NCBI GenBank assembly: GCA_002384205.1
Contig: DGBH01000184.1
Coordinates: 1 to 5,553, forward strand
From: Bacteroidetes bacterium UBA4009
GTDB lineage: Bacteria > Bacteroidota > Bacteroidia > NS11-12g > UBA9320
Reading direction: 5' to 3'
Length of the DNA stretch: 5,553 nt
The position numbers and the translations under genes were made by a program. Below, one piece after another: positions 1 through 5,453 of this stretch. Every line of letters begins with the position of its first letter. The first letter of the stretch is position 1. Under the pieces are notes generated by a model. It ran no database searches. It was not told the origin of the DNA and saw nothing but the letters and a program-made list of their open reading frames with translations.

Positions 1-329
1 GAAGTAAATGTTTGGGCTTCTTTACCTCCTTTAAAAGAGATATGTTTTATGATTTGGACAACGTGTTGAATGGTCTCTTCGTCAACATTGATCTCTCGCA
101 TAAACACTGCAGCTATTTGCGGTCCTAGTTCTTCATCGCCGTCATGAAACTTAGCATCTGCGATATCATGAAGCAAAGCGCCCAGTTCTATCACAAGCAG
201 GTTCACATTTTCTGTTTCGGCTATTTTTTTGGCAGATTTCCATACTCTTTCTATGTGCCACCAGTCGTGTCCGCCCTCAGCATTAGCCAGTTGTTGTTTA
301 ACGTAGGTTATGGTTTTTTCAATGGGCAT
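1..329 (-). CDS. HD-domain metal-dependent phosphohydrolase, N-terminal part (3' end outside window)
   Basis: This is the first 109 codons of a minus-strand gene that runs off the left edge; it opens with ATG at 329 and has no stop before position 1. The translation has the HD-superfamily layout: GHDWWHIERVW at residues 20-30 (H25 likely a metal ligand), LLHDIADAKFHDGDE at 52-66 (the HD doublet is H54-D55), and IKHISFKGG at 94-102. The pattern resembles the YedJ-like group of predicted phosphohydrolases, about 200 residues long and of unknown substrate. The last conserved Asp of the family would lie outside the window. An in-frame stop lies at 348-350, just upstream, so ATG 329 is the only reasonable start. 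It begins 42 bases after the fbp stop with no recognisable promoter between, so it is probably co-transcribed with fbp. The family call is firm; the biological role is unknown. Confidence 0.85.
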   Translation of the reverse strand, partial: MPIEKTITYVKQQLANAEGGHDWWHIERVWKSAKKIAETENVNLLVIELGALLHDIADAKFHDGDEELGPQIAAVFMREINVDEETIQHVVQIIKHISFKGGKEAQTFT

Positions 330-371
330 GAGGATAGCCAGTTGTTTTTAATCCGCTTTGTTTCTGTGCAA

Positions 372-1373
372 TTATTGCTTCATAAATTCTTCTACCTTTT
401 CAACCATATGCGTACTTCCCATAAACACAGGATTACGTTGATGAATTTCGGTAGGTTGAATTTCTAAAATACGAACGTGGCCAGTAGTTGCTTTACCGCC
501 TGCTTGCTCAGTAATAAATGCCATAGGATTGCTTTCAAACATTAAGCGAAGTTTACCGTTAGGCGCATCCGTCGTTGAAGGATACATAAATATGCCTCCT
601 TTAAGCATGTTCCTATGAAAATCAGCCACCATACTCCCAATGTATCTAGCACTATAAGTTTCTTTCGTCGTTGAGTTACGGCAATAATCAACGTAGTGTT
701 GAACTCCTGGCTCCATTCTGTCATAAATCCCATCATTGATAGAATAAATAGTACCATCTTTAGGAATTTTAATGTCTGGATGACTTAAACAAAAATCACC
801 TATTGAAGCATCTAATGTAAATGCATTCACGCCATTTCCTGTGGTAAAAACCATCATAGTGCTGCTGCCATATATGATATACCCAGCGGCCACCTGATTA
901 ATACCTTTTTGCAGTACATCATCCATAGTAACGGGTCCGCCTACAGGGCTTATTCGTTTGTACACAGAGAAAATAGTGCCTATACTCGCATTTACATCTA
1001 TGTTACTGCTGCCGTCCAGTGGATCCATAGCTATGATATACTTGCTATTTACATTTAAGGTTGTTTCTATATGATGAATATCTTCTTCTTCTTCCGAAAT
1101 AATCGCGCAGCAATCACCTCCTAATGTTAAAGAAGATTTGAATTCTTCATTTGCTAACATGTCGAGTTTTTTAACCTCCTCACCCTGAACATTAACAGTT
1201 CCAAAGGCTCCAAGAATATCTACCAATCCTGCCTTTCGCACGTCTCGGTTTACAATTTTAGCAGCAAATTTGATGTCTCTAAAAATTTTAGAAAGGTCAC
1301 CAGTGGCTTCCTTATGTTTGCTTTGCTGGTCAGCAATAAACTGACTTAGACTTATTACTTGATTTAATCTCAT
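372..1373 (-). CDS. fbp: Class I fructose-1,6-bisphosphatase
   Basis: Hydrolyses fructose 1,6-bisphosphate to fructose 6-phosphate and phosphate, the committing step of gluconeogenesis, in the cytoplasm. The 333-residue length is normal for class I enzymes. Visible signatures are the acidic metal-site stretch ISEEEED (92-98), the hallmark DPLDGSSN (117-124), the substrate-side SINDG (211-215), ARYIGSMVAD (242-251, with R243 matching the arginine that reaches into the neighbouring subunit in characterised enzymes), IFMYP (261-265), K274, and GKLRLMFE (273-280) ending in the metal-ligand glutamate. The N-terminal ATGDLSK (23-29) together with K111-Y112 and R140 match positions that bind the inhibitor AMP in animal enzymes, so AMP control is plausible but inferred. 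The start at 1373 places MRLNQVISLSQFI directly before the family's N-terminal helix. A good promoter lies just upstream. The HD-domain gene follows 42 bases downstream. Confidence 0.97.
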   Translation of the reverse strand: MRLNQVISLSQFIADQQSKHKEATGDLSKIFRDIKFAAKIVNRDVRKAGLVDILGAFGTVNVQGEEVKKLDMLANEEFKSSLTLGGDCCAIISEEEEDIHHIETTLNVNSKYIIAMDPLDGSSNIDVNASIGTIFSVYKRISPVGGPVTMDDVLQKGINQVAAGYIIYGSSTMMVFTTGNGVNAFTLDASIGDFCLSHPDIKIPKDGTIYSINDGIYDRMEPGVQHYVDYCRNSTTKETYSARYIGSMVADFHRNMLKGGIFMYPSTTDAPNGKLRLMFESNPMAFITEQAGGKATTGHVRILEIQPTEIHQRNPVFMGSTHMVEKVEEFMKQ

Positions 1374-1391
1374 AAAAACGTTTACTAGTGC

Positions 1392-1399
1392 TAATTTTG
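1392..1399 (+). promoter_or_regulatory. Putative -7 box for the aspartokinase gene
   Basis: TAATTTTG matches the Bacteroidota -7 consensus TAnnTTTG and lies 18 bases before the aspartokinase ATG, predicting a leader of about a dozen bases. No TTG is seen at the expected -33 distance, so the match rests on the -7 box alone. It sits only three bases from the opposing fbp -7 box. The spacer is far too short for a lysine riboswitch. Confidence 0.4.
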
Positions 1400-1402
1400 C
1401 AA

Positions 1403-1431
1403 CAAATTTAGTCTTTAATGAGAGTATTCAA
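1403..1431 (-). promoter_or_regulatory. Bacteroidota-type promoter for fbp
   Basis: Read on the minus strand, TTG (1431-1429) is followed after 18 bases by TAAATTTG (1410-1403), a perfect match to the Bacteroidota -7 consensus TAnnTTTG with a -33 TTG at accepted spacing. Transcription would begin near 1397, giving a leader of about 24 bases before the fbp ATG at 1373. The -33 element falls inside codons 4-5 of the divergent aspartokinase gene. This is a motif match only. Confidence 0.6.
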
Positions 1432-2686
1432 GTTTGGCGGAGCAAGTGTTAAATCTGCATCTGCGGTAAAGAATGTAGCGGAGGTATTACGTACCCAAAG
1501 TGACGGTCCACTTTTAGTTGTAATTTCAGCTATGGCCAAGATTACCAATAAGTTAGAATCGTTGGTCGATGCCTATTATTATAATAAAGAGGAGAAAAGA
1601 GTGCTATATAAAGAGATTCTAAATTTCCATGCCGAAATTATCCAAGATCTTCAAATAGCCGAGAATGAATATTACGAAGTTGAGAATCTTTTGATAGAAT
1701 TAGAGTGTATTATTGAGAAGAAAAGGGATGAATCTTCGCATTATGATACTGAATATGATAGAATAGTTCCTTTTGGCGAATTAATTTCTACGAAGATTGT
1801 GAGTACCTACTTAAATAAAATAGGGTATAAAAACAGGTGGATAGACGCACGTAACTTTGTGATTACTACTAATAAAAATAGAGCTGCTAATGTACTTTGG
1901 GAAGAAAGTGTTCCATTAATTAACTCTTCTTTGAAACCATTGCTGGCTCGACAAACAATTGTTACACAAGGTTTTATTGGGCGAGGTTTAAATCATAAAA
2001 ATACCACATTAGGTAGAGAAGGTTCTGATTACACCGCAGCTATTTTTGCTTATGCTTTAGATGCGGAATCGGTTACCATTTGGAAAGACGTAGAAGGGGT
2101 AATGAATGCAGATCCACGGAAGTTTGAAAATGCGGTACTTATTGATAAACTTTCCTATAACGAGGCAATAGAACTCGCTTATTACGGAGCTTCTGTTATA
2201 CATCCCAAAACCATTCAGCCACTTAAAAATAAAAAAATACCACTTTATGTGAAGTCGTTTTTAGATCCAAGTAAACCAGGTACCGTGGTAATGGAAAATG
2301 ACAATTTTGCATTAAATGATATACAATGTTATATCGTAAAAGAATATCAATCGATGGTAACTATAGCAACTAAGGATTTTTCATTCATTGTCGAAGATAA
2401 TTTAGAGCTTATTTTTAGTGCGCTCAACAAAGCAGGAATACAGCTCAACATGATGCAGAACTCTGCAATCAGTTTTATTGGCTGTTATAATGAAGATACC
2501 CTAAAAACAGAAGAGTTGTTTGCCCTACTGGCGGATAAATTTGAGGTGAGCCTTGCGAAAGATAATACGTTACTTACCGTGTTTAATTATAATGATGGTA
2601 AGTCTGAGCTTGATTTGATTATTGGCTTAAGAAGAATACGATTAGAGCAAAAGTCTAATTCTGCGCTGCAATTGTTGCTAAACTAG
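1418..2686 (+). CDS. Aspartate kinase (monofunctional aspartokinase)
   Basis: Phosphorylates L-aspartate to 4-phospho-L-aspartate with ATP, the first step to lysine/diaminopimelate, threonine, methionine and isoleucine; cytoplasmic. The 422 residues begin with the amino-acid-kinase signature KFGGAS (5-10; most homologues have KFGGTS). They continue with a helical insert (about 50-115), PFGELIST (118-125), TQGFIGRG (183-190), GREGSDYTA (199-207), WKDVEGVMNADPR (222-234) and ELAYYGASVIHPKT (252-265). Residues from about 300 to 390 form the region where ACT regulatory domains sit; QLNMMQNSAISF (342-353) resembles the ACT segment of LysC-type enzymes, so feedback by an end-product amino acid is likely, but which one cannot be read. 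No homoserine dehydrogenase domain is attached. ATG 1418 places the kinase motif right at the N-terminus as usual. Divergent from fbp; its stop overlaps that of the convergent MORN gene. Confidence 0.95.
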   Translation: MRVFKFGGASVKSASAVKNVAEVLRTQSDGPLLVVISAMAKITNKLESLVDAYYYNKEEKRVLYKEILNFHAEIIQDLQIAENEYYEVENLLIELECIIEKKRDESSHYDTEYDRIVPFGELISTKIVSTYLNKIGYKNRWIDARNFVITTNKNRAANVLWEESVPLINSSLKPLLARQTIVTQGFIGRGLNHKNTTLGREGSDYTAAIFAYALDAESVTIWKDVEGVMNADPRKFENAVLIDKLSYNEAIELAYYGASVIHPKTIQPLKNKKIPLYVKSFLDPSKPGTVVMENDNFALNDIQCYIVKEYQSMVTIATKDFSFIVEDNLELIFSALNKAGIQLNMMQNSAISFIGCYNEDTLKTEELFALLADKFEVSLAKDNTLLTVFNYNDGKSELDLIIGLRRIRLEQKSNSALQLLLN

Positions 2687-3822
2687 TTCGTTTTGATGAT
2701 TATTTCGATATCATCTTCATAAGTTACATTACGTTCTAATCCATTCGAGCTAATTTTAAACTTACCGTTCTTTTTGCCATTAATATAGTTTCCTTCTGCC
2801 CATTGCAGTTCATCGTTGCTTACTTGCTTGCAAAGACCGTGTGGTTTACCATTTTTAAAACTACCTGTTACAGTTCCCTCAGGAATGGTTAGCGTTCCTT
2901 TTCCATTAAAGGCGTTGTTTTTCATATCACCTATATACAAGTAACTTTCACCTTGGTAATATTTTCCTTGGCCGTCCATATTGTCTTGAATCCACTGTCC
3001 TTCATAGGCATTTTTATTGCCATATACTATCTTACCTTGGAAGTGTCTTTTACTCATTACATGAGTTCCACTATAGGTGTATTTTTCGTTTTTGGATTTA
3101 TAAATTCCTTCACCCCAAAAGAAACCAAGTTTAAATTCTCCCTCATACTGATTGCCAATGGAATCAATATACTGGCCTTTGCCATGAGGTAATCCATAAG
3201 ACCATTCTCCTTTATACATGGCAGCAGCCTTGCCCCAGCGCATGGTGCCTACACCGTCTATCACGTTGCCATCTGTCGGGTTACCATTCGGCAATAGTCG
3301 TAAACCTGTTCCTGCTATTAAGTCGTCTAATTTTTGTCGTAATAGTGGTAATGTGGCAGTGCATATAATGTGATACAGTCTCCCGCTTTCAAAGTAAAAT
3401 AGAATTTGATAGTTGTTCATTGGAAGTAATCCAATAAAGTCATTGGTCGGGTCAAATTCCAAAAGACCAGTCTTCTTTTGGACTTGGTCTAAGTTCATAC
3501 CCCAGGTTACGCCTTTGGGTAATTCTAGGGTGTATTTTTGAAAGGAATATCCTGAATCATAAAGTTTTACACTAAACAAGCTAATATCAGAGTTGTATTC
3601 CATTGAAATACCGTCTTTGAAGTAGTCTTGTTTGTAGGTTTGTTGAAATGGTAGAAATGATTCCGTTGGGGTTTTATACTCGAACTGCAAAATGAGTTTG
3701 GTCAATTCGGGAGAGTTATAAGGCAGCCCTAGTAAAAAATCTGGAGATTGAGCATTTAGGGTTAAGGTTACAAGACTCACTGCTATCCATAACCAACTTC
3801 TGCTTCTAATTTTTCTAATCAT
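2683..3822 (-). CDS. Secreted MORN-repeat protein with uncharacterised N-terminal domain
   Basis: A 379-residue protein of unknown function. Residues 1-24 look like a Sec signal peptide: basic R3, K4, R6 and R8, a hydrophobic core at about 10-22, and a likely cleavage after LNA (24). There is no lipobox cysteine, so the product should be periplasmic or exported. Residues 27 to about 180 form a non-repetitive domain with the segment LPKGVTWGMNLDQVQKKTG (101-119) followed by the strand-like YQILFYFESGRLYHIIC (138-154). From about 189 to 357 there are roughly seven MORN-type units, e.g. YKGEWSYGLPHGKGQY (203-218), YEGEFKLGFFWGEGIY (226-241), YEGQWIQDNMDGQGKY (273-288), YIGDMKNNAFNGKGTL (296-311), VTGSFKNGKPHG (318-329) and AEGNYINGKKNGKF (342-355). 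MORN arrays make elongated beta-hairpin sheets used for scaffolding or membrane contact; no enzymatic motif is visible. The signal peptide supports ATG 3822. It is transcribed alone on this strand. Confidence 0.88.
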   Translation of the reverse strand: MIRKIRSRSWLWIAVSLVTLTLNAQSPDFLLGLPYNSPELTKLILQFEYKTPTESFLPFQQTYKQDYFKDGISMEYNSDISLFSVKLYDSGYSFQKYTLELPKGVTWGMNLDQVQKKTGLLEFDPTNDFIGLLPMNNYQILFYFESGRLYHIICTATLPLLRQKLDDLIAGTGLRLLPNGNPTDGNVIDGVGTMRWGKAAAMYKGEWSYGLPHGKGQYIDSIGNQYEGEFKLGFFWGEGIYKSKNEKYTYSGTHVMSKRHFQGKIVYGNKNAYEGQWIQDNMDGQGKYYQGESYLYIGDMKNNAFNGKGTLTIPEGTVTGSFKNGKPHGLCKQVSNDELQWAEGNYINGKKNGKFKISSNGLERNVTYEDDIEIIIKTN

Positions 3823-3837
3823 TCTTCTTATTCAAAA

Positions 3838-3845
3838 CAAAAATA
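3838..3845 (-). promoter_or_regulatory. Putative -7 box for the MORN-protein gene
   Basis: On the minus strand TATTTTTG matches the Bacteroidota -7 consensus TAnnTTTG and ends 15 bases before the ATG at 3822. No TTG is present at the usual -33 spacing, so support is partial. A purine-rich AGAAGA immediately before the ATG could help ribosome loading. Confidence 0.4.
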
Positions 3846-3966
3846 GCTTTTATACCTTGTACATCTTTAGGATTTACCACTAAGTCTCGTTATTTTTAGA
3901 TAGCAAGATGAACAAGAATGAAAGAAGGTTGCCTCATACAAGGCACTATTCTTTACACATTAATAT

Positions 3967-3974
3967 TAGATTTG
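3967..3974 (+). promoter_or_regulatory. Putative -7 box for the fdx-iscX-kdsC run
   Basis: TAGATTTG matches TAnnTTTG exactly. The predicted transcription start, near 3980, is downstream of the ATG at 3908 and only a few bases before the ATG at 3986, so this element favours the shorter ferredoxin. No convincing -33 TTG is seen upstream. The rest of the divergent 3823-3985 spacer holds only a 5-bp hairpin at 3930-3945 (TGCCT / AGGCA), too weak for a terminator. Confidence 0.42.
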
Positions 3975-3985
3975 CACTTGAAAAA

Positions 3986-4315
3986 ATGACGAAGCACAAA
4001 GTAACTTTTAGGTTTGAAACAGAACCAAACAGGGTAGTGACTGTAGAAGCACGACCCGGTGATACCATACTAGATGCCGCTCATGATCACGATATTCATC
4101 TTAATCATAACTGTGGTGCAGTATGTGCATGCAGTACATGTCAAGTGTATATAGAGCAAGGAATGGATTCACTTCCTGAAATTTCAGATAAAGAAGAAGA
4201 TTTTATTGATAGAGCAATAAACCCTAGAATTAATTCCAGATTAGGATGTCAGTGTGTAATAACCGCTGATATTGAAGTAACTATTCCCGATCAAAGTACT
4301 ATTATTGGTCATTAA
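3986..4315 (+). CDS. fdx: ISC-type (adrenodoxin-like) [2Fe-2S] ferredoxin
   Basis: Carries one [2Fe-2S] cluster and passes single electrons; in proteobacteria the closest relatives serve Fe-S cluster assembly on IscU. With the start at 3986 the protein is 109 residues, the size of E. coli Fdx. Cluster ligands are C43, C49 and C52 in CGAVCACSTC (C-x5-C-x2-C) and C88 in RLGCQC, a C-x35-C gap identical to the E. coli spacing. Family landmarks are RPGDTILDAAHDHDI (23-37), the acidic DSLPEISDKEEDF (61-73) used for partner docking in relatives, and the C-terminal IPDQSTIIGH. C47 also occurs in E. coli Fdx; C90 is an additional cysteine. An in-frame ATG at 3908 would add 26 residues rich in Arg and His with no family resemblance, and a -7 box lies between the two starts; I therefore chose 3986. 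IscX follows after 9 bases, supporting an assembly role. Confidence 0.93.
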   Translation: MTKHKVTFRFETEPNRVVTVEARPGDTILDAAHDHDIHLNHNCGAVCACSTCQVYIEQGMDSLPEISDKEEDFIDRAINPRINSRLGCQCVITADIEVTIPDQSTIIGH

Positions 4316-4324
4316 AAAAAGAAC

Positions 4325-4570
4325 ATGAGTAACCAAAAATTTTTTGAACCACCCATAAATTGGTCAGATTACGAAGACATAGCATTAGCCTTATATGAAA
4401 AATTTGGCGATGATTTTACAGAGACCAGGATATATAGAATACGATTTACAGAGCTACTAGACTGGGTATTAGCGTTGGATAATTTTGAAGGGAAACGTGA
4501 AGATAGTAACGAAGGACATTTGGAAATGATTCAAAGCAGCTGGGTGTACGAATGGCGAGATAATCAGTAA
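4325..4570 (+). CDS. iscX: IscX (YfhJ) Fe-S cluster assembly protein
   Basis: IscX is a small acidic protein that binds iron and the cysteine desulfurase IscS and modulates cluster synthesis in the cytoplasm. The 81-residue translation follows the family pattern: INWSDYEDIALALYEKF (11-27), RFTELLDWVLALDNFEG (40-56), the SNEGHLEMIQ segment (61-70, family SNE..LEaI) and a terminal W73...E76. It is about 15 residues longer than E. coli IscX, through a longer N-terminal tip (MSNQKFFEPP) and a few bases around the TETRIYRIR stretch. The ATG lies 9 bases after the ferredoxin stop within an A-rich leader, and kdsC starts 11 bases after its own stop, so all three genes are very likely co-transcribed. 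The order ferredoxin then iscX copies the end of the proteobacterial isc operon. No iscS, iscU, hscB or hscA is in the window. Confidence 0.9.
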   Translation: MSNQKFFEPPINWSDYEDIALALYEKFGDDFTETRIYRIRFTELLDWVLALDNFEGKREDSNEGHLEMIQSSWVYEWRDNQ

Positions 4571-4581
4571 AAAGAACTATA

Positions 4582-5097
4582 ATGATTCTAGATAAACTGT
4601 CTGATATTAACACTTTTATCTTTGATGTAGACGGAGTACTTACTCCGGGTAGTGTTATAGCTACCGATAATGGTGAGATGCAACGCACATTTAACATTAA
4701 GGATGGATTTGCGCTGCAATACGTTGTAAAACAAGGTTATAATGTAATTATTATAAGTGGCGGTAATTCTGACGGTGTTAGAGATCGGTTACTCAATTTA
4801 GGCATTAAAGAAGTGCATACAGGCGTATCTGATAAACGTGGTTTGTTAACCGAACTGCAAATTAGATTAAAGATTGACTTAGACAAAACATTGTATATGG
4901 GAGACGATTATCCTGACTTATCTGTGATGCGAATGTGTGGCGTAAAAGTGGCGCCGTCAGATGCCGCATGGGAGGTGCAAGAAATGGCAGATATAGTTAC
5001 CAAACATGCAGGTGGGCAGGGTGCAGCTAGAGACATTATTCAAAAAGTGCTAACGATGCAAGATAAGTGGGAGAGTAGTGAGCATTCTGTATGGTAA
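4582..5097 (+). CDS. kdsC: KdsC-like HAD phosphatase (3-deoxy-D-manno-octulosonate 8-phosphate phosphatase)
   Basis: Predicted to dephosphorylate Kdo 8-phosphate to Kdo, a sugar of the lipopolysaccharide inner core; cytoplasmic, tetrameric in studied members. The 171 residues are a capless C0-type HAD: motif I FDVDGVLT (14-21; nucleophile D15, acid/base D17), RTFNIKDGFALQ (35-46, typical of KdsC), motif II ISGG (58-61, S59), motif III SDKRG (83-87, K85) and motif IV GDDYPDLSVM (107-116). The end has ADIVTKHAGGQGAARDII (136-153), matching the KdsC tail that covers a neighbouring active site. After motif I the chain reads TPG where many homologues have TDG. Close relatives can act on other sugar or acid phosphates, and the YrbI branch includes the phosphatase domains of CMP-sialate synthetases, so the substrate is inferred. 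It follows iscX by 11 bases. Confidence 0.87.
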   Translation: MILDKLSDINTFIFDVDGVLTPGSVIATDNGEMQRTFNIKDGFALQYVVKQGYNVIIISGGNSDGVRDRLLNLGIKEVHTGVSDKRGLLTELQIRLKIDLDKTLYMGDDYPDLSVMRMCGVKVAPSDAAWEVQEMADIVTKHAGGQGAARDIIQKVLTMQDKWESSEHSVW

Positions 5098-5146
5098 TAA
5101 ATACATGATTCTTTGCTATGTTAGAGTACATTTAGCCCAGGAATGG

Positions 5147-5154
5147 TACATTTG
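5147..5154 (+). promoter_or_regulatory. Putative -7 box abutting the ftsB-like start
   Basis: TACATTTG matches TAnnTTTG but ends only five bases before the ATG at 5160, so a transcript from it would be leaderless or nearly so. There is no TTG at normal -33 spacing. A related TACATTTA lies 21 bases upstream (5127-5134). The 62-base gap after kdsC otherwise shows no hairpin terminator. A chance match is quite possible. Confidence 0.25.
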
Positions 5155-5159
5155 AAGAG

Positions 5160-5453
5160 ATGAATACCATAATTCGCAAGCTAATAAATCGTAAATATCC
5201 ACTTACTATAGGCGTGTTTGTCGGTTGGATGCTATTGTTTGATGGCAACAGTGCTATGTTTATATATAAGCAGTATCATGAGCTTAAAGATCTGCGTATG
5301 CAAGAGCAGTTTCTAAAAGAGGAAATTACGAATATGGAAGAGCAAAAAATAAATTTATTCTCAACCAATGACCGATTGGAAAAATATGCGCGGGAGCATT
5401 ATTTCTTTAAGAAAGATGATGAAGATGTATATGTGATTGTCCCACAAGATTAG
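5160..5453 (+). CDS. FtsB/DivIC-like septum formation initiator protein
   Basis: A small bitopic inner-membrane protein of the divisome; family members bridge FtsL and FtsQ/DivIB and help activate septal peptidoglycan synthesis. The 97 residues have the expected order: a short basic cytoplasmic tip (MNTIIRKLINRKYPL), one membrane span at about 15-28 (TIGVFVGWMLLF), a coiled coil at about 37-70 (YKQYHELKDLRMQEQFLKEE, then E60-N64), and the conserved distal motif LEKYAREHYFFKKDDEDVY (73-91) diagnostic of the FtsB/DivIC family in Bacteroidota. I leave the symbol blank because FtsB and DivIC cannot be separated from sequence alone. It lies 62 bases after kdsC with no terminator and may be read from the same transcript or from a weak local promoter. 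Its stop overlaps the end of the convergent gene by four bases. Confidence 0.92.
   Translation: MNTIIRKLINRKYPLTIGVFVGWMLLFDGNSAMFIYKQYHELKDLRMQEQFLKEEITNMEEQKINLFSTNDRLEKYAREHYFFKKDDEDVYVIVPQD

Noticed and set aside
144..467. Plus-strand open frame of 107 codons
   Set aside because: It lies antisense to the HD-domain gene and the end of fbp, both with clear family motifs, and its translation is rich in Phe, Tyr and His with no recognisable domain.
542..757. Minus-strand open frame of 71 codons
   Set aside because: It is an out-of-frame shadow inside fbp on the same strand.
1374..1417. Lysine riboswitch or leader attenuator ahead of the aspartokinase
   Set aside because: The spacer is 44 bases, far shorter than a lysine riboswitch, and contains no stable hairpin.
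2041..2048. TATTTTTG promoter-like box inside the aspartokinase gene
   Set aside because: It is within coding sequence with no gene start downstream in reach; taken as a chance occurrence.
2953..3192. Plus-strand open frame of 79 codons with a hydrophobic, membrane-like translation
   Set aside because: It is antisense to the MORN repeats. The hydrophobic look arises from reading the complement of Lys-, Asn- and Gly-rich codons; there is no promoter or family match.
3930..3945. Small hairpin TGCCT-loop-AGGCA as a terminator or operator
   Set aside because: The stem is only five base pairs with no following T-run, and it lies between divergent genes where no transcript needs to end.
4446..4697. 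Minus-strand open frame of 83 codons
   Set aside because: It is antisense to the end of iscX and the start of kdsC, both well supported on the plus strand.
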